Shown here: piece after piece, positions 6,947 to 15,906 of the stretch | Position numbering within the stretch: the first letter of the stretch is position 1 | Layout of the letters: each line of letters opens with the position of its first letter | Source of the DNA: Pantoea allii | Lineage (GTDB): Bacteria; Pseudomonadota; Gammaproteobacteria; Enterobacterales; Enterobacteriaceae | DNA length: 64,000 nucleotides | Direction of reading: 5' to 3' | Assembly: GCF_002307475.1 (NCBI RefSeq) | Contig: NZ_NTMH01000003.1 | Coordinates: forward strand, 310,001-374,000 | Notes under the pieces: model-generated | Told to the model about the DNA's origin: nothing | Database searches by the model: none | Seen by the model: only the letters and a program-made list of their open reading frames with translations | Program-made: the position numbers and the translations under genes

Positions 6947-8269
6947 TTATCCTGCTTTCGCCAGCATGTCCAAATCAGAAAGGGTTTTCTCCAGCGATGC
7001 CGCATCCTGCACCTCCTGCTGTAAAAAACGGGCAATCGCGGGAGCGAGATTGACGGCTTTGTCTGCCATTGGATCTGCGCCGGCGACATAACCACCCAAG
7101 GGAATTAGAGGCTTAATATTTTGATACTCTGCGTAGAGTTGCTTGAGCGTACGCGCGTTACGCTGATGTGAGATATCCGTGACCTGGCTCATACACCGGC
7201 TGATGGACTGTCCGATATCGATGGCCGGATAGTGCCCAGCCTCTGCAAGATGACGCGATAATACAATGTGTCCATCCAGTACCGCCCGAGCACAATCCAC
7301 AATGGGGTCCTGCTGATCATCGCCTTCAGCCAGCACGGTATAGATCGCGGTCATGGAGCCGCTGCTTTCGCTGTTTCCGGCGCTTTCTACCAGGCGGGGG
7401 ATCAGACCAAATGCCGAGGGTGGATAACCTTTAGTGGCTGGCGGCTCGCCCAGTGACAGTGCGATTTCACGTTGTGCCATGGCATAACGGGTCAGGGAGT
7501 CCACCAGTAACAAAACATCTTTGCCTTTGTCACGATAATAGCTGGCAATGGTGTGGCACAGCTCGGTGGCTTTGATTCGCATCAGCGGGGATTCATCGGC
7601 GGGTGCCGCCACAATAACCGACTTACGACGCCCGATTTCCCCCAGTGAGTGTTCAATAAACTCTTTGACTTCACGCCCACGTTCACCAATTAACCCGACC
7701 ACGACCACTTCCGCCTGGGTATAACGGGTAAGCATGCCAAGCAGCACGCTTTTGCCCACACCGCTGCCTGCCATCAGGCCAACGCGTTGGCCTTTACCGA
7801 TGGTGAGCAAACCGTTAATGGCCCGGACGCCAACATCCAGCGGCGCCACGACGGGCTGCCGACGCAAGGGGTGCACTTGTGTCACCTGTTGAGGAAGCAC
7901 GCTATCGCCTGAGAGTTTGCCTTTATCGTCAATCGGTTCGCCAATACCGTTGACCACCCGGCCCAACCACTGATCACCAATCAGAACCCCCTGCTGCTTG
8001 TCGAGAGGAAAGACACGTGCACCGGCAATGAGTCCGGAAGTGTGTTTAAAAGGCATCAGGAAGGTGACATCACGATCGAAACCCACCACCTGCGCATCAA
8101 TCAGTTGGCCATCAATGCCTTCAATCTGGCAGAACTGTCCAACCGCCAGACGACATCCGACGCACTCCAGTAAAATGCCGGCCACCCGTACCAGGCGCCC
8201 TGCCACTCTGGCGAGATGAATCTTATCGATAGAGCGTAAAGCCTGTTCGAACGCGTTATCACTCATCAT
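6947..8269 (-). CDS. fliI: flagellar export ATPase FliI
   Basis: FliI is the F1-beta-like ATPase that energises flagellar protein export. The 440-residue chain shows the Walker A site 'GLMAGSGVGKSVLLG', the 'VGLIGERGREVKEFI' loop, the Walker B-like 'DVLLLVDSLTRYAMAQREIALSLGEPP' block and the terminal 'IPLGGYVAGADPMADKAVNLAPAIARFLQQ'. Length is slightly short of the family average (about 450). It overlaps the 3' end of fliH by 11 bp. Corresponds to lfiI. Confidence 0.95.
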   Translation of the reverse strand: MMSDNAFEQALRSIDKIHLARVAGRLVRVAGILLECVGCRLAVGQFCQIEGIDGQLIDAQVVGFDRDVTFLMPFKHTSGLIAGARVFPLDKQQGVLIGDQWLGRVVNGIGEPIDDKGKLSGDSVLPQQVTQVHPLRRQPVVAPLDVGVRAINGLLTIGKGQRVGLMAGSGVGKSVLLGMLTRYTQAEVVVVGLIGERGREVKEFIEHSLGEIGRRKSVIVAAPADESPLMRIKATELCHTIASYYRDKGKDVLLLVDSLTRYAMAQREIALSLGEPPATKGYPPSAFGLIPRLVESAGNSESSGSMTAIYTVLAEGDDQQDPIVDCARAVLDGHIVLSRHLAEAGHYPAIDIGQSISRCMSQVTDISHQRNARTLKQLYAEYQNIKPLIPLGGYVAGADPMADKAVNLAPAIARFLQQEVQDAASLEKTLSDLDMLAKAG

Positions 8270-9002
8270 GGGTGTCCGGTAATAAGTTTTCTTTCAGCAC
8301 GTCCATGCACTGGTCCAGACGATGCTGGCAGCCGACGTCCATTTCTGTCGTGTCAGTGATGACCCGGCACTCACCTGGGGCAAGCGTCGGCTCGGCCATC
8401 AGCCCCCACTGGGCGGTTTTTTCCGGTTCAGCTTCGCTAATACGACGATATTCATCGCTACTGAGCAGCACTTTGATCTGTTCTGGTCGCTGCGGTAATG
8501 CCGCAAGGGCTTCTTCGACAAGCGTCAAAATCTGCGTGGGTTGCAGCGTTAATTCACAACGGATGACCTGGCGGGTGACTTTTTCTACCAGTTGCAGCAG
8601 TTCTTCCCGACGGCGCTGTTCGTAACTGGCCATAAACGACGAGACACTATGAATAAGATTGTCCAGCGGCTGGGCCGCTTCCAGAAACTGCTGGCGGGCC
8701 TGAACTTTTCCCTCTGCCAGTCCCTTACGCAACCCTTCTTCAACACCAAGGCGAACGCTTTCCTGATAGCCTTCTTCTTTGCCCTCCTCCATGCCTTGCG
8801 CGAAACCACGATTCATGCCCTCTTCAAAACCATGTTTCAACTGCGCATGGACGGCGGCACTGCCTTCTTCAGGCGATAACACATCACTCTCTGATGCCTG
8901 CCGGCGTTTACGCAATGGCGGGAATTTATGCAGGCGCGGTTTAACAACGGCATCACGACTGTCAGTGAGTGCACTCAAGGGTAAACTGTGCTTTTTAAAC
9001 AT
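8259..9002 (-). CDS. fliH: flagellar export ATPase regulator FliH
   Basis: FliH dimerises, inhibits FliI and docks it to the C-ring. The 247-residue product has the characteristic run of small-residue spaced repeats (GFEEGMNRGFAQGMEEGKEEG, about residues 57-78), which forms the GxxxG-rich helix of the family. A C-terminal FliH/YscL domain follows with 'VTRQVIRCELTLQPTQILTLVEEALAALP'. It begins 2 bp after the fliG stop and overlaps fliI. Corresponds to lfiH. Confidence 0.92.
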   Translation of the reverse strand: MFKKHSLPLSALTDSRDAVVKPRLHKFPPLRKRRQASESDVLSPEEGSAAVHAQLKHGFEEGMNRGFAQGMEEGKEEGYQESVRLGVEEGLRKGLAEGKVQARQQFLEAAQPLDNLIHSVSSFMASYEQRRREELLQLVEKVTRQVIRCELTLQPTQILTLVEEALAALPQRPEQIKVLLSSDEYRRISEAEPEKTAQWGLMAEPTLAPGECRVITDTTEMDVGCQHRLDQCMDVLKENLLPDTHDE

Positions 9003-9004
9003 GG

Positions 9005-10039
9005 TTACTCCATTGTCTTTTCTGCAAACAGCTGTACCTGGATTTCCCCTTCTTCCGCTAGTTGTCGTACGGTCATCATAATATCTTTACGAATCTGTTC
9101 GATTCGGCTTACAGGTACGGGCCCCATTCGCGCCGTTGTGGATTGCAACAGTGCCACCTGACGTTTCGGCATGACGTTGAAGATGGTCTGACGCAGAACC
9201 GGCTCGGTGCCTTTTAATGCCACAGCCCATTCCTCAATCGGAATCTCTTCCATCAGGCGTTGCAGGGTTGCCGGTGTCTGGCGGCTGAGGATAAAGAATT
9301 CGTACATCTCTTCTTCCAGTTCATCCACCACTTCGGCATCCCGTTCCCGCAGCTGATCCAGCAGTTGCTGCTGATTAGTCGGAATACGGTTAACGATGTT
9401 AGCCGCATGTTTGATGCCGAGAACTTTAGAACCATGTTCAGAAAGAACGGCGACACCGCGTTCAATCAGGCGGTCGAGTTCATCGATAACATCACGGTTA
9501 ATGTCATCAAGGCGGGCAATGCGCCAGACGATCTCATCCTGACGTTCCTGAGGCAGCACGCTGAGTACGCAGGCAGCCACATCCGGCGGCAGGAAGGCAA
9601 GAAATACCGCCTGCATTTGCAAATGTTCCTGCTCAATCAGTGCGGCCAGTTGGGGGACATCTACCCATTGCAAGCGCGCCATGCGATGACGTATTTCGTC
9701 ACCGTAAATACCGTTTATTACGCTGCTGGCAATTTCACCCCCAAGCGCTTTTTCAAGAATGCCGCGTAAGTAAGTACGCGATGCCCCATTGATGCCACTC
9801 TGCTCACGGTAATCATCAAAAAAGTTATTCATTGCATTGCGAGCATGATCGACCTTAATGCCATGCAAGCGTGCCATCGTGTCACTCAGCAACAGAACCT
9901 CATCCCGATTCATCTTTTGCATTACTCTGGCAGCGGCTTCTTCCCCCACACTGAGCAATAAAATGGCGGCCTGTTCCAGGCGGTTCCTTCCCGTTTTAAC
10001 ACTGCTTTTACTATTCTTGTTTATTAGTAGTTCGCTCAT
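9005..10039 (-). CDS. fliG: flagellar motor switch protein FliG
   Basis: FliG is the rotor protein of the C-ring that interacts with the stator. The 344-residue product has the N-terminal FliF-binding domain, a middle domain with 'LPQERQDEIVWRIA' (EHPQ-like region is altered to 'LIEQEHLQMQAVFLAFLPPDVAACVLS') and the C-terminal torque domain with 'EVVDELEEEMYEFFILSRQTPATLQRLMEEIP'. It overlaps the end of fliF by 29 bp, which suggests coupled translation. Corresponds to lfiG. Confidence 0.93.
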   Translation of the reverse strand: MSELLINKNSKSSVKTGRNRLEQAAILLLSVGEEAAARVMQKMNRDEVLLLSDTMARLHGIKVDHARNAMNNFFDDYREQSGINGASRTYLRGILEKALGGEIASSVINGIYGDEIRHRMARLQWVDVPQLAALIEQEHLQMQAVFLAFLPPDVAACVLSVLPQERQDEIVWRIARLDDINRDVIDELDRLIERGVAVLSEHGSKVLGIKHAANIVNRIPTNQQQLLDQLRERDAEVVDELEEEMYEFFILSRQTPATLQRLMEEIPIEEWAVALKGTEPVLRQTIFNVMPKRQVALLQSTTARMGPVPVSRIEQIRKDIMMTVRQLAEEGEIQVQLFAEKTME

Positions 10040-11702
10040 TACTGTTAACCCATTGTTTCAGCACTTCAGCAACACGTTCAGTTTCTTTCTCTGCCAACAT
10101 TTGCAGATATTCCACTTTGGTTTCCAGGCCGGAACTTTGCGGTGGCAGCTCGGTATCCTTATTGAATGCGGCCCCGGGCAGACCCTGAAGGCCCGCGTCA
10201 GTGGCGATCAGTTCTTTTGCTGGCGCTGTATCTGGAACGATGACGTCTTTCTCCTGGTTTTCGATAAGGTCATTTCGGCCAAAGCGTTGTGCCAGGGGGC
10301 GCACGCCAAATATCAGGGTGAGCAGTGCCAGGATGCCAATACCGCCATTTTGTCCCCAGTACTGAATTGACGGGTCCTGCCACCATTGCAGTTCCGGCAC
10401 TACATCGGTCGCCAGGTGAACAAACGCCATCTTGTTAAGGGTCAGCGAGTCTCCTCGGGCCTTTTCGATGCCTGCAGCCTCCTCAACCAGACGTGTCAGC
10501 GTGCTGAGTTGCTCTGGCGTCATTTTTGCTAAGGCCTCTGCGTTTTCGTTCAGCGCCACCGCGACGCGAAGTTTTTCCAGCTTGTAACCTGGATGGCGGA
10601 TATGGCGGATATCACGGTCAAACGCATACTTGCGTTGCTGCTGGCTACGACTGGAAAGTGAACGTGGGTCGTTGTTCTGCGGTTGCTGCTGAGATTGTTC
10701 CCCGGTCTGGGGCGCTGCTGGCACGGTCTGCTGGGCTGGCGCAGGTGACGGGTTAACGGGTCGATTGCTTAACGAACCCGGGATGCCAATCGCCAGTTCG
10801 TTGGTGCTGTTCTCCTGAGAGATATTTTCGTCGCTGACTTTTGGCTCTGAACCCAGGCGTTCTTGTGTCTCTTCTACACTGCTCATATCGACGGTGGGCG
10901 TCACGCTAATACTGTAGTTTTCACTGCCAAAAAGTGGATTAAGCAACTTAGCAATATTGGCCGTCGTTTCTTGTTTAATTCGCCCGGTCACATCCCGTGC
11001 CTGGCGCAGACTGGCAACGTTACTGGCGCCCTGCGGACCATTGTCAGACAGCAGATTCCCTGCCTGATCGACAACACGAACGCTGCTGGCTTGCATACCG
11101 GGCACCGAGCCAGCGACCAGTTGCACGATAGCCGCCACCTGTTGCTCATCAAGCTGTTTTCCATAGTGTAATTGCAGTACGACGGAGGCACTGCTTTGCG
11201 GCTTATGGGTTAACACAAATGAACTCGATTCACTCAGCCCCATATGAACCCGCGCTGATTCAACCGGATCAAGCGCCATAATGCTGCGTGCCAGTTCACC
11301 TTCCAGGCTGCGTTTATAACGGACATTCTGAACAAACTGGCTGCTGCCGAGCATCTCGTCTTTATCCATCAGCTCGTAGCCATCGGGCATCACCGCCGTA
11401 ATACCTTTAGCCGCCAGTGCCATACGCGCACGTGGTAACTGATTTTCCCGGATCAGAATCTGACCATTGTCGGGGTTAACGCGATAGGCAATGGCTTCCG
11501 CACCAAGAACCTCAACAACCTGGGCGACGGGAATGCGTTCCTGACTGCCGTAAAGTGGCACGTAGCCATGGCTGGTGCGCCAAAGGGAAAAAACAATCGC
11601 CATCCCCAGCAAAAAACCACCAACAGTAATGAGCCACTTTGGTTTTAGCAGGCCCACAGGAAGTGATGATTCTGAAAACTTTTCTTTTAACTTATTCAGC
11701 AC
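10011..11702 (-). CDS. fliF: flagellar MS-ring protein FliF
   Basis: FliF forms the MS-ring in the cytoplasmic membrane. The 563-residue product has an N-terminal membrane segment (about residues 24-43, 'WLITVGGFLLGMAIVFSLW') and the YscJ-type ring-building domain with 'VEVLGAEAIAYRVNPDNGQILI'. The second domain has 'QSSASVVLQLHYGKQL'. A low-complexity Gln/Pro linker is followed by a second membrane segment near 'WGQNGGIGILALLTLIFGV' and a C-terminal FliG-binding tail, 'YLQMLAEKETERVAEVLKQWV'. The fliE gene lies 9 bp upstream. Corresponds to lfiF. Confidence 0.95.
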   Translation of the reverse strand: MLNKLKEKFSESSLPVGLLKPKWLITVGGFLLGMAIVFSLWRTSHGYVPLYGSQERIPVAQVVEVLGAEAIAYRVNPDNGQILIRENQLPRARMALAAKGITAVMPDGYELMDKDEMLGSSQFVQNVRYKRSLEGELARSIMALDPVESARVHMGLSESSSFVLTHKPQSSASVVLQLHYGKQLDEQQVAAIVQLVAGSVPGMQASSVRVVDQAGNLLSDNGPQGASNVASLRQARDVTGRIKQETTANIAKLLNPLFGSENYSISVTPTVDMSSVEETQERLGSEPKVSDENISQENSTNELAIGIPGSLSNRPVNPSPAPAQQTVPAAPQTGEQSQQQPQNNDPRSLSSRSQQQRKYAFDRDIRHIRHPGYKLEKLRVAVALNENAEALAKMTPEQLSTLTRLVEEAAGIEKARGDSLTLNKMAFVHLATDVVPELQWWQDPSIQYWGQNGGIGILALLTLIFGVRPLAQRFGRNDLIENQEKDVIVPDTAPAKELIATDAGLQGLPGAAFNKDTELPPQSSGLETKVEYLQMLAEKETERVAEVLKQWVNSNERTTNKQE

Positions 11703-11711
11703 GAGAAGACC

Positions 11712-12092
11712 TTACAGCGAAGTATTCATGACTTCGTCGAGTGCGGTGGTGAGTTTATTACGGACCTGCATCATGGCTGAGAACATAACACTCGCTTTTT
11801 GTGTTTCAATCATGGCACCCGCCAGATCGTCGCTCTGCCCCATTTCAATCGCCTGCTGTTTTGCAGCGGCGGCATGTTGCACAGCGTCAACATTGTCAAT
11901 GGCCTGATTCAGCACCTGCGAAAAGGAATAAGCGCTCGTCGCCGCCGTCTCAGAAAAGGATGAGGCTGAAACCGTTGACGGTGCTGCCGGATGAATGCCT
12001 GATGACGCCAATGCAGCAGCCTGTTGCATTTTTGCCAGCATCGCCTGCTGGCTGGCCCCTATATCGAAACCGATGGTGTTAATCTTGTTCAA
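11712..12092 (-). CDS. fliE: flagellar hook-basal body protein FliE
   Basis: FliE joins the MS-ring to the proximal rod. The 126-residue product has a variable N-terminus and the conserved C-terminal helix 'YSFSQVLNQAIDNVDAVQHAAAAKQQ...ETQKASVMFSAMMQVRNKLTTALDEVMNTSL'. It starts 21 bp after the lafK stop and so may be read from the lafK transcript. No sigma-54 site was found in this short gap or in the last 100 bp of lafK. Corresponds to lfiE. Confidence 0.92.
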   Translation of the reverse strand: MNKINTIGFDIGASQQAMLAKMQQAAALASSGIHPAAPSTVSASSFSETAATSAYSFSQVLNQAIDNVDAVQHAAAAKQQAIEMGQSDDLAGAMIETQKASVMFSAMMQVRNKLTTALDEVMNTSL

Positions 12093-12113
12093 TGCTTCAA
12101 TCTCTTACGCCTG

Positions 12114-13148
12114 TTATGAGTAATATTCAGCGTCAATGCCTTCTTCACGCATCGATGCCAACCGGTAACGTAATGCACGTGGTGTAATGCCTAAGCACTG
12201 AGCCGTTTTCGATTTATTACCGTTATGGCGCTTCAGTAATTCAATAATGTACTGATACTCAGCCAGTCGGCCGTGGAGTTTTACATTGCTCATTGCGGAG
12301 GCTGGCACTGAAAGCTGTTCACGATATTCTGGCATTATGTCTGGACCGGGTTTTTCCAGTGACCTGCGTAAAGGAAGACCAAGATCACTGGCGGCGATCT
12401 CTTCACCATTACTTAAAATCATTCCGCGTTGAATAACATTTTCCAACTCACGCACATTGCCGGGCCAGTCGTATTCCAGTAAGACCTGACGCGCCTCATC
12501 GCTTAACTGCATATTCCCTTTATGGAAATCTTTGTATTTAGCAATAAACCTGAGTGCCAAAGGAATAATGTCTCGACGTCGCTCACGCAGCGGTTTGATA
12601 TGAATAGGCACAACGGAAATACGATAAAACAGATCCTGGCGGAAACGCCCTTCAGCAATCTCTTTTTGAAGATCTTTATTGGTGGAGGCTATTAGCCGAA
12701 TATCTAACGGGATGCGTTTATTACTTCCCAGCCGTTCGACTTCCTGCTCCTGCAAAACACGCAATAATTTTGCCTGTAACGCTAACGGCATATCGCCAAT
12801 TTCATCCAGCAATAATGTTCCGCCATTGGCTTGTTCAAACTTACCGGCAACGCCCGTCACTGCCCCAGTGAAAGCGCCCTTTTCATAACCAAACAGGACA
12901 GCTTCTAGCATGCTTTCTGGAATTGCGGCACAGTTAACCCCCACATAGGGTGCATCCGAACAGCCCGAGGCTTTTTCATGAATGTAACGCGATACGCACT
13001 CTTTTCCCGTCCCCGTCTCACCTGTGATGAGTACAGCAACATTGAAGTTCGCCACGCGGCGAGCTAATGAAAATACACTTAAGCTTTCTGGCGAACTGGC
13101 CACAAATTTGTTTTCATCGCGCACATCGCACTCATTCAAAAAACGCAT
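12114..13148 (-). CDS. lafK: LafK-like sigma-54-dependent flagellar activator
   Basis: This is a bacterial enhancer-binding protein that opens sigma-54 promoters. Walker A 'GETGTGKE' (43-50), the sigma-54 contact loop GAFTGA (91-96), Walker B 'GGTLLLDEIGD' (109-119) and the arginine region are intact. A Fis-type helix-turn-helix ends the protein ('NKSKTAQCLGITPRALRYRLASM'). The chain has 344 residues with only about 20 before the AAA+ domain, so there is no receiver domain and control is unlikely to be by phosphotransfer. It stands between fliE and the divergent fliM operon, the place of lafK in Flag-2 loci, and it can act on the promoter at 1607-1622. Confidence 0.88.
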   Translation of the reverse strand: MRFLNECDVRDENKFVASSPESLSVFSLARRVANFNVAVLITGETGTGKECVSRYIHEKASGCSDAPYVGVNCAAIPESMLEAVLFGYEKGAFTGAVTGVAGKFEQANGGTLLLDEIGDMPLALQAKLLRVLQEQEVERLGSNKRIPLDIRLIASTNKDLQKEIAEGRFRQDLFYRISVVPIHIKPLRERRRDIIPLALRFIAKYKDFHKGNMQLSDEARQVLLEYDWPGNVRELENVIQRGMILSNGEEIAASDLGLPLRRSLEKPGPDIMPEYREQLSVPASAMSNVKLHGRLAEYQYIIELLKRHNGNKSKTAQCLGITPRALRYRLASMREEGIDAEYYS

Positions 13149-13606
13149 AACGATCCACCACTCATCACTTTTCGTTTACCTTTCGCAGAGCTGAAAGCCT
13201 ATATCGCCTCAGGACAGCGAACGCATTTATAATGCAACCACTAATTCAAAAAAAGAGGGGAATAAGAATGATTGCCGAAGACTTCTTTTAATTTGTCTTA
13301 GTTTATCCATGCAAAACAACCTGTCGCGCTATTAATTGGTATTAATTTTTTAATCGTTTAAAATCAGTAATTTACGATTATAATAAGATGTGATTAATAA
13401 TTTAAGTATAATGAATTAATAATTCAGGGTTTATTGACCCGCTTATTAAAAAAGGGTTTAATTCACCTCTGTTATAAAACAAAAAGCAGTGAGACAGAAA
13501 AGCAATACTGGATAAGCACCCATAACAATTCCGGTTTGGAAAACCTGATCCAGGTCAAATCATCGGCATTGTAATTCATTGCTCATCATTTTCATGCGGA
13601 ACAAGT
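13149..13606. other. AT-rich divergent control region between lafK and fliM
   Basis: This 458-bp stretch has no convincing gene. It is much richer in A and T than its neighbours, especially 13320-13460. It must hold the promoters of lafK (minus) and the fliM-flhA operon (plus). I searched both strands for the GG-N10-GC core of sigma-54 promoters and found no match, so these top-level genes probably use sigma-70. A TATAAA-like -10 (about 13472-13478) is visible. H-NS silencing is possible given the composition but cannot be shown here. Confidence 0.5.
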
Positions 13607-14488
13607 ATGCACGTAGCGCCTCAAAGAATAAAAATATACCAGCGTCAGGAACTCACTGACATCGTGAAGCTTGATGTCAGTAAGCTTGGTCGGCCCTGGC
13701 ATAAATTACCGAAAGTGATGAATGATAACTTTGATATCTTTGATTCACGCATCAGTATTTATTTTCTCAAGAAGCTACGGGTTAATATTGCGTTAAAATC
13801 ATTGTCATTTAGTATCGATCAAGCCTATAAAAACACACAAATTTTCTCTACCTGTTTTGGTTCAATTGCCTTTGATATTGAACGCCCCCTTCTGCTGCAA
13901 ATACTTCATGACTATTATGGGCTCGGTAAAGACAACAACAATTTAACACCAGATATTAATCAGCCCGTAACAAAGACAGAAGGACGTTTAAAAACAAAAA
14001 TCGGCCTTGACCTTACTAACCTGCTCATTGATAGCGAAATTTTTGGTCAGGACATTGCAATAAAAAGTGACAGCACGACGGTAATGACGCAATGGGCATG
14101 GTGCGTAACTTTTACGCTTGAGGGCTATGAACATGGCAATTTTACCCTGTTATTCGATGACAACCATGTTGATCAGTTATTAGCCAAAATACGCGCACCG
14201 GAAAAAAATATGGCTGTCGCGCCGCAAACGCCACCGACTCAGGCACAACTGGAGCGACTGTTTCACAGCATGCCTTTGAAGTTAAACGGTAAGGTCGCAA
14301 GCCTGAATTTAACGATTGCTCAGTTATCAAAGATAAAACCCGGGGATATTATTCCTGTCCTTATTAATGATCCTGTCCCGGTTTTTATTGGGAAAGAGCA
14401 AATCTTTGATGCTGAAATCGCCGAAGACCGAGGCAAGTTATTTTTTTGTGAATTTAATGACAGAACTATCGAGAAATATCATGAGTGA
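13607..14488 (+). CDS. fliM: flagellar motor switch protein FliM without CheY-binding peptide
   Basis: FliM links the C-ring to chemotaxis signalling. The C-terminal FliN-like domain is recognisable ('MPLKLNGKVASLNLTIAQLSKIKPGDIIPVLINDPVPVFIGKEQIFDAEIAEDRGKLFF'), and the middle domain contains 'FGSIAFDIERPLLLQILHDYYG'. The chain is 293 residues against about 334 for E. coli FliM. The missing part is the N-terminus: it begins MHVAPQRIKIYQRQELTDIV and has no LSQxEIDALL-type CheY-P binding motif. The frame is open further upstream but encodes no such motif either. It overlaps fliN by 8 bp. Corresponds to lfiM. Confidence 0.87.
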   Translation: MHVAPQRIKIYQRQELTDIVKLDVSKLGRPWHKLPKVMNDNFDIFDSRISIYFLKKLRVNIALKSLSFSIDQAYKNTQIFSTCFGSIAFDIERPLLLQILHDYYGLGKDNNNLTPDINQPVTKTEGRLKTKIGLDLTNLLIDSEIFGQDIAIKSDSTTVMTQWAWCVTFTLEGYEHGNFTLLFDDNHVDQLLAKIRAPEKNMAVAPQTPPTQAQLERLFHSMPLKLNGKVASLNLTIAQLSKIKPGDIIPVLINDPVPVFIGKEQIFDAEIAEDRGKLFFCEFNDRTIEKYHE

Positions 14489-14882
14489 TGCACAACAAGA
14501 CCTTAGCCAGTCCCTGGATTTTGATGACCTGAACATTGGCGACATCGCACGCGAAAAAACAGTTGAAGGTAACATCCGGCTTGATATTCAGGAAAAACCA
14601 GACGTCGTCAATGAAAATGATGACTTACGCAAAATCGCGCTATTCAGTCGTATCCCGGTTAACCTGACGCTGGAAGTCGCTTCGGTCGAAATATCACTCG
14701 CAGATTTGCTAACGGTTAACCATGATTCAGTTATTGAACTGGATAAAATGGCAGGCGAAGCCCTGGATATTAAAGTCAATGGTATTTTATTCGGCAAGGC
14801 GGAAGCCGTCATGCTGAATGATAAATATGGTTTGCGTATCCTGGAGTTCAACAGTAACAATTTGGGCGAACTGACACGATGA
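14481..14882 (+). CDS. fliN: flagellar motor switch protein FliN
   Basis: FliN forms the bottom of the C-ring and docks the export ATPase complex. The 133-residue product has an acidic variable N-terminus and the conserved SpoA domain: 'FSRIPVNLTLEVASVEISLADLLTVNHDSVIELDKMAGEALDIKVNGILFGKAEAVMLNDKYGLRI'. The ATG at 14481 overlaps the fliM stop (ATGAGTGATG), and the gene overlaps fliP by 4 bp. An ATG at 14367 in the same frame lies inside fliM and is not used. Corresponds to lfiN. Confidence 0.93.
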   Translation: MSDAQQDLSQSLDFDDLNIGDIAREKTVEGNIRLDIQEKPDVVNENDDLRKIALFSRIPVNLTLEVASVEISLADLLTVNHDSVIELDKMAGEALDIKVNGILFGKAEAVMLNDKYGLRILEFNSNNLGELTR

Positions 14883-15631
14883 ATCCGTTGCGCAAAACCG
14901 GCACGTTTTCGCTGCTACTGTCTGGTTTGCTTTTTTCACCGTTGCTGTATGCCGCACAAGGCGATGTCACCCTGCTCAGTACCGCAGTCACTGAAGGGGG
15001 TCAGGACTACAACGTAAAGATTGAAATCCTGATTCTGATGACATTGCTGGGGCTGCTGCCGCTCATGGTATTGATGATGACCTGCTTTACGCGATTCATT
15101 ATCGTCCTGGCTATTTTACGGCAGGCGCTTGGCCTGCAACAAAGTCCACCCAATAAGATTCTCACCGGTATTGCACTGGCGCTGACGCTACTGATTATGC
15201 GTCCAGTCTGGACGACGGTTTATCAGGATGCCATCGTGCCATTTCAGCGCGATGAAATAACCCTGAAGCAGGCGCTTAGCAAAGCAGAAACGCCCTTTAA
15301 AAATTTTATGCTGTCACAAACCAATACAAAAGCCCTGTCCCAAATGATGACCATTGCCAGGGTGACAGGCGAACCGCAAGCACAAGATCTTACGATTATC
15401 ACCCCTGCCTATCTGCTGAGTGAGTTAAAGACCGCCTTTCAGATTGGTTTTATGATTTACATCCCCTTCCTGGTCATCGATTTAATTGTTGCCAGTATAT
15501 TGATGGCTATGGGGATGATGATGTTATCGCCGTTGATTGTTTCCCTGCCTTTTAAGCTGATGCTTTTTGTGCTGTGTGATGGCTGGACGCTGATTGTCGG
15601 CACCCTGACATCCAGCGTGCAGGGGCTTTAA
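14879..15631 (+). CDS. fliP: flagellar type III export gate protein FliP
   Basis: FliP is a core membrane component of the flagellar export gate. The 250-residue product has a cleavable signal-like N-terminus ('FSLLLSGLLFSPLLYAAQ'), then four membrane segments. The signatures are 'VKIEILILMTLLGLLPLMVLMMTCFTRFIIVLAILRQALGLQQSPPNKILTGIAL' and 'YLLSELKTAFQIGFMIYIPFLVIDLIVASILMAMGMMMLSP'. It overlaps fliN by 4 bp and is followed by fliQ after 2 bp. Corresponds to lfiP. Confidence 0.96.
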   Translation: MNPLRKTGTFSLLLSGLLFSPLLYAAQGDVTLLSTAVTEGGQDYNVKIEILILMTLLGLLPLMVLMMTCFTRFIIVLAILRQALGLQQSPPNKILTGIALALTLLIMRPVWTTVYQDAIVPFQRDEITLKQALSKAETPFKNFMLSQTNTKALSQMMTIARVTGEPQAQDLTIITPAYLLSELKTAFQIGFMIYIPFLVIDLIVASILMAMGMMMLSPLIVSLPFKLMLFVLCDGWTLIVGTLTSSVQGL

Positions 15632-15633
15632 TC

Positions 15634-15906
15634 ATGATCACAATGGACATTGCCGGCGATATTATGGCGGGAGGCATCAAGCTGGTGCTTATCATCTCTG
15701 CCGTGGCGATTATTCCCAGCTTGATTGTCGGCCTGTGCGTCAGCATCTTCCAGGCGACCACCCAAATCAACGAACAAACACTCAGTTTTTTACCCCGTCT
15801 GTTGGTGACGCTGACCGTGTTAATCGTTGGCGGAAAATGGATGCTTACCCAACTGGTGGATTTTACCGTCACGCTTTTTCAGCAGGCAGCGGCGCTGGTA
15901 GGTTGA
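15634..15906 (+). CDS. fliQ: flagellar type III export gate protein FliQ
   Basis: A 90-residue protein with two membrane helices, as in all FliQ/SctS proteins. The diagnostic stretch is 'LVGLCVSIFQATTQINEQTLSFLPRLLVTL' in the loop and second helix. It is part of the FliPQR export channel. The stop codon overlaps the fliR start (TGATGG) by 1 base. Corresponds to lfiQ. Confidence 0.95.
   Translation: MITMDIAGDIMAGGIKLVLIISAVAIIPSLIVGLCVSIFQATTQINEQTLSFLPRLLVTLTVLIVGGKWMLTQLVDFTVTLFQQAAALVG

Noticed and set aside
13560-13606. Possible sigma-54 promoter before fliM (CGGCATTGTAATTCATTGCT)
   Set aside because: GG and GC are separated by 14 bases, not 10, so it cannot be a sigma-54 site.
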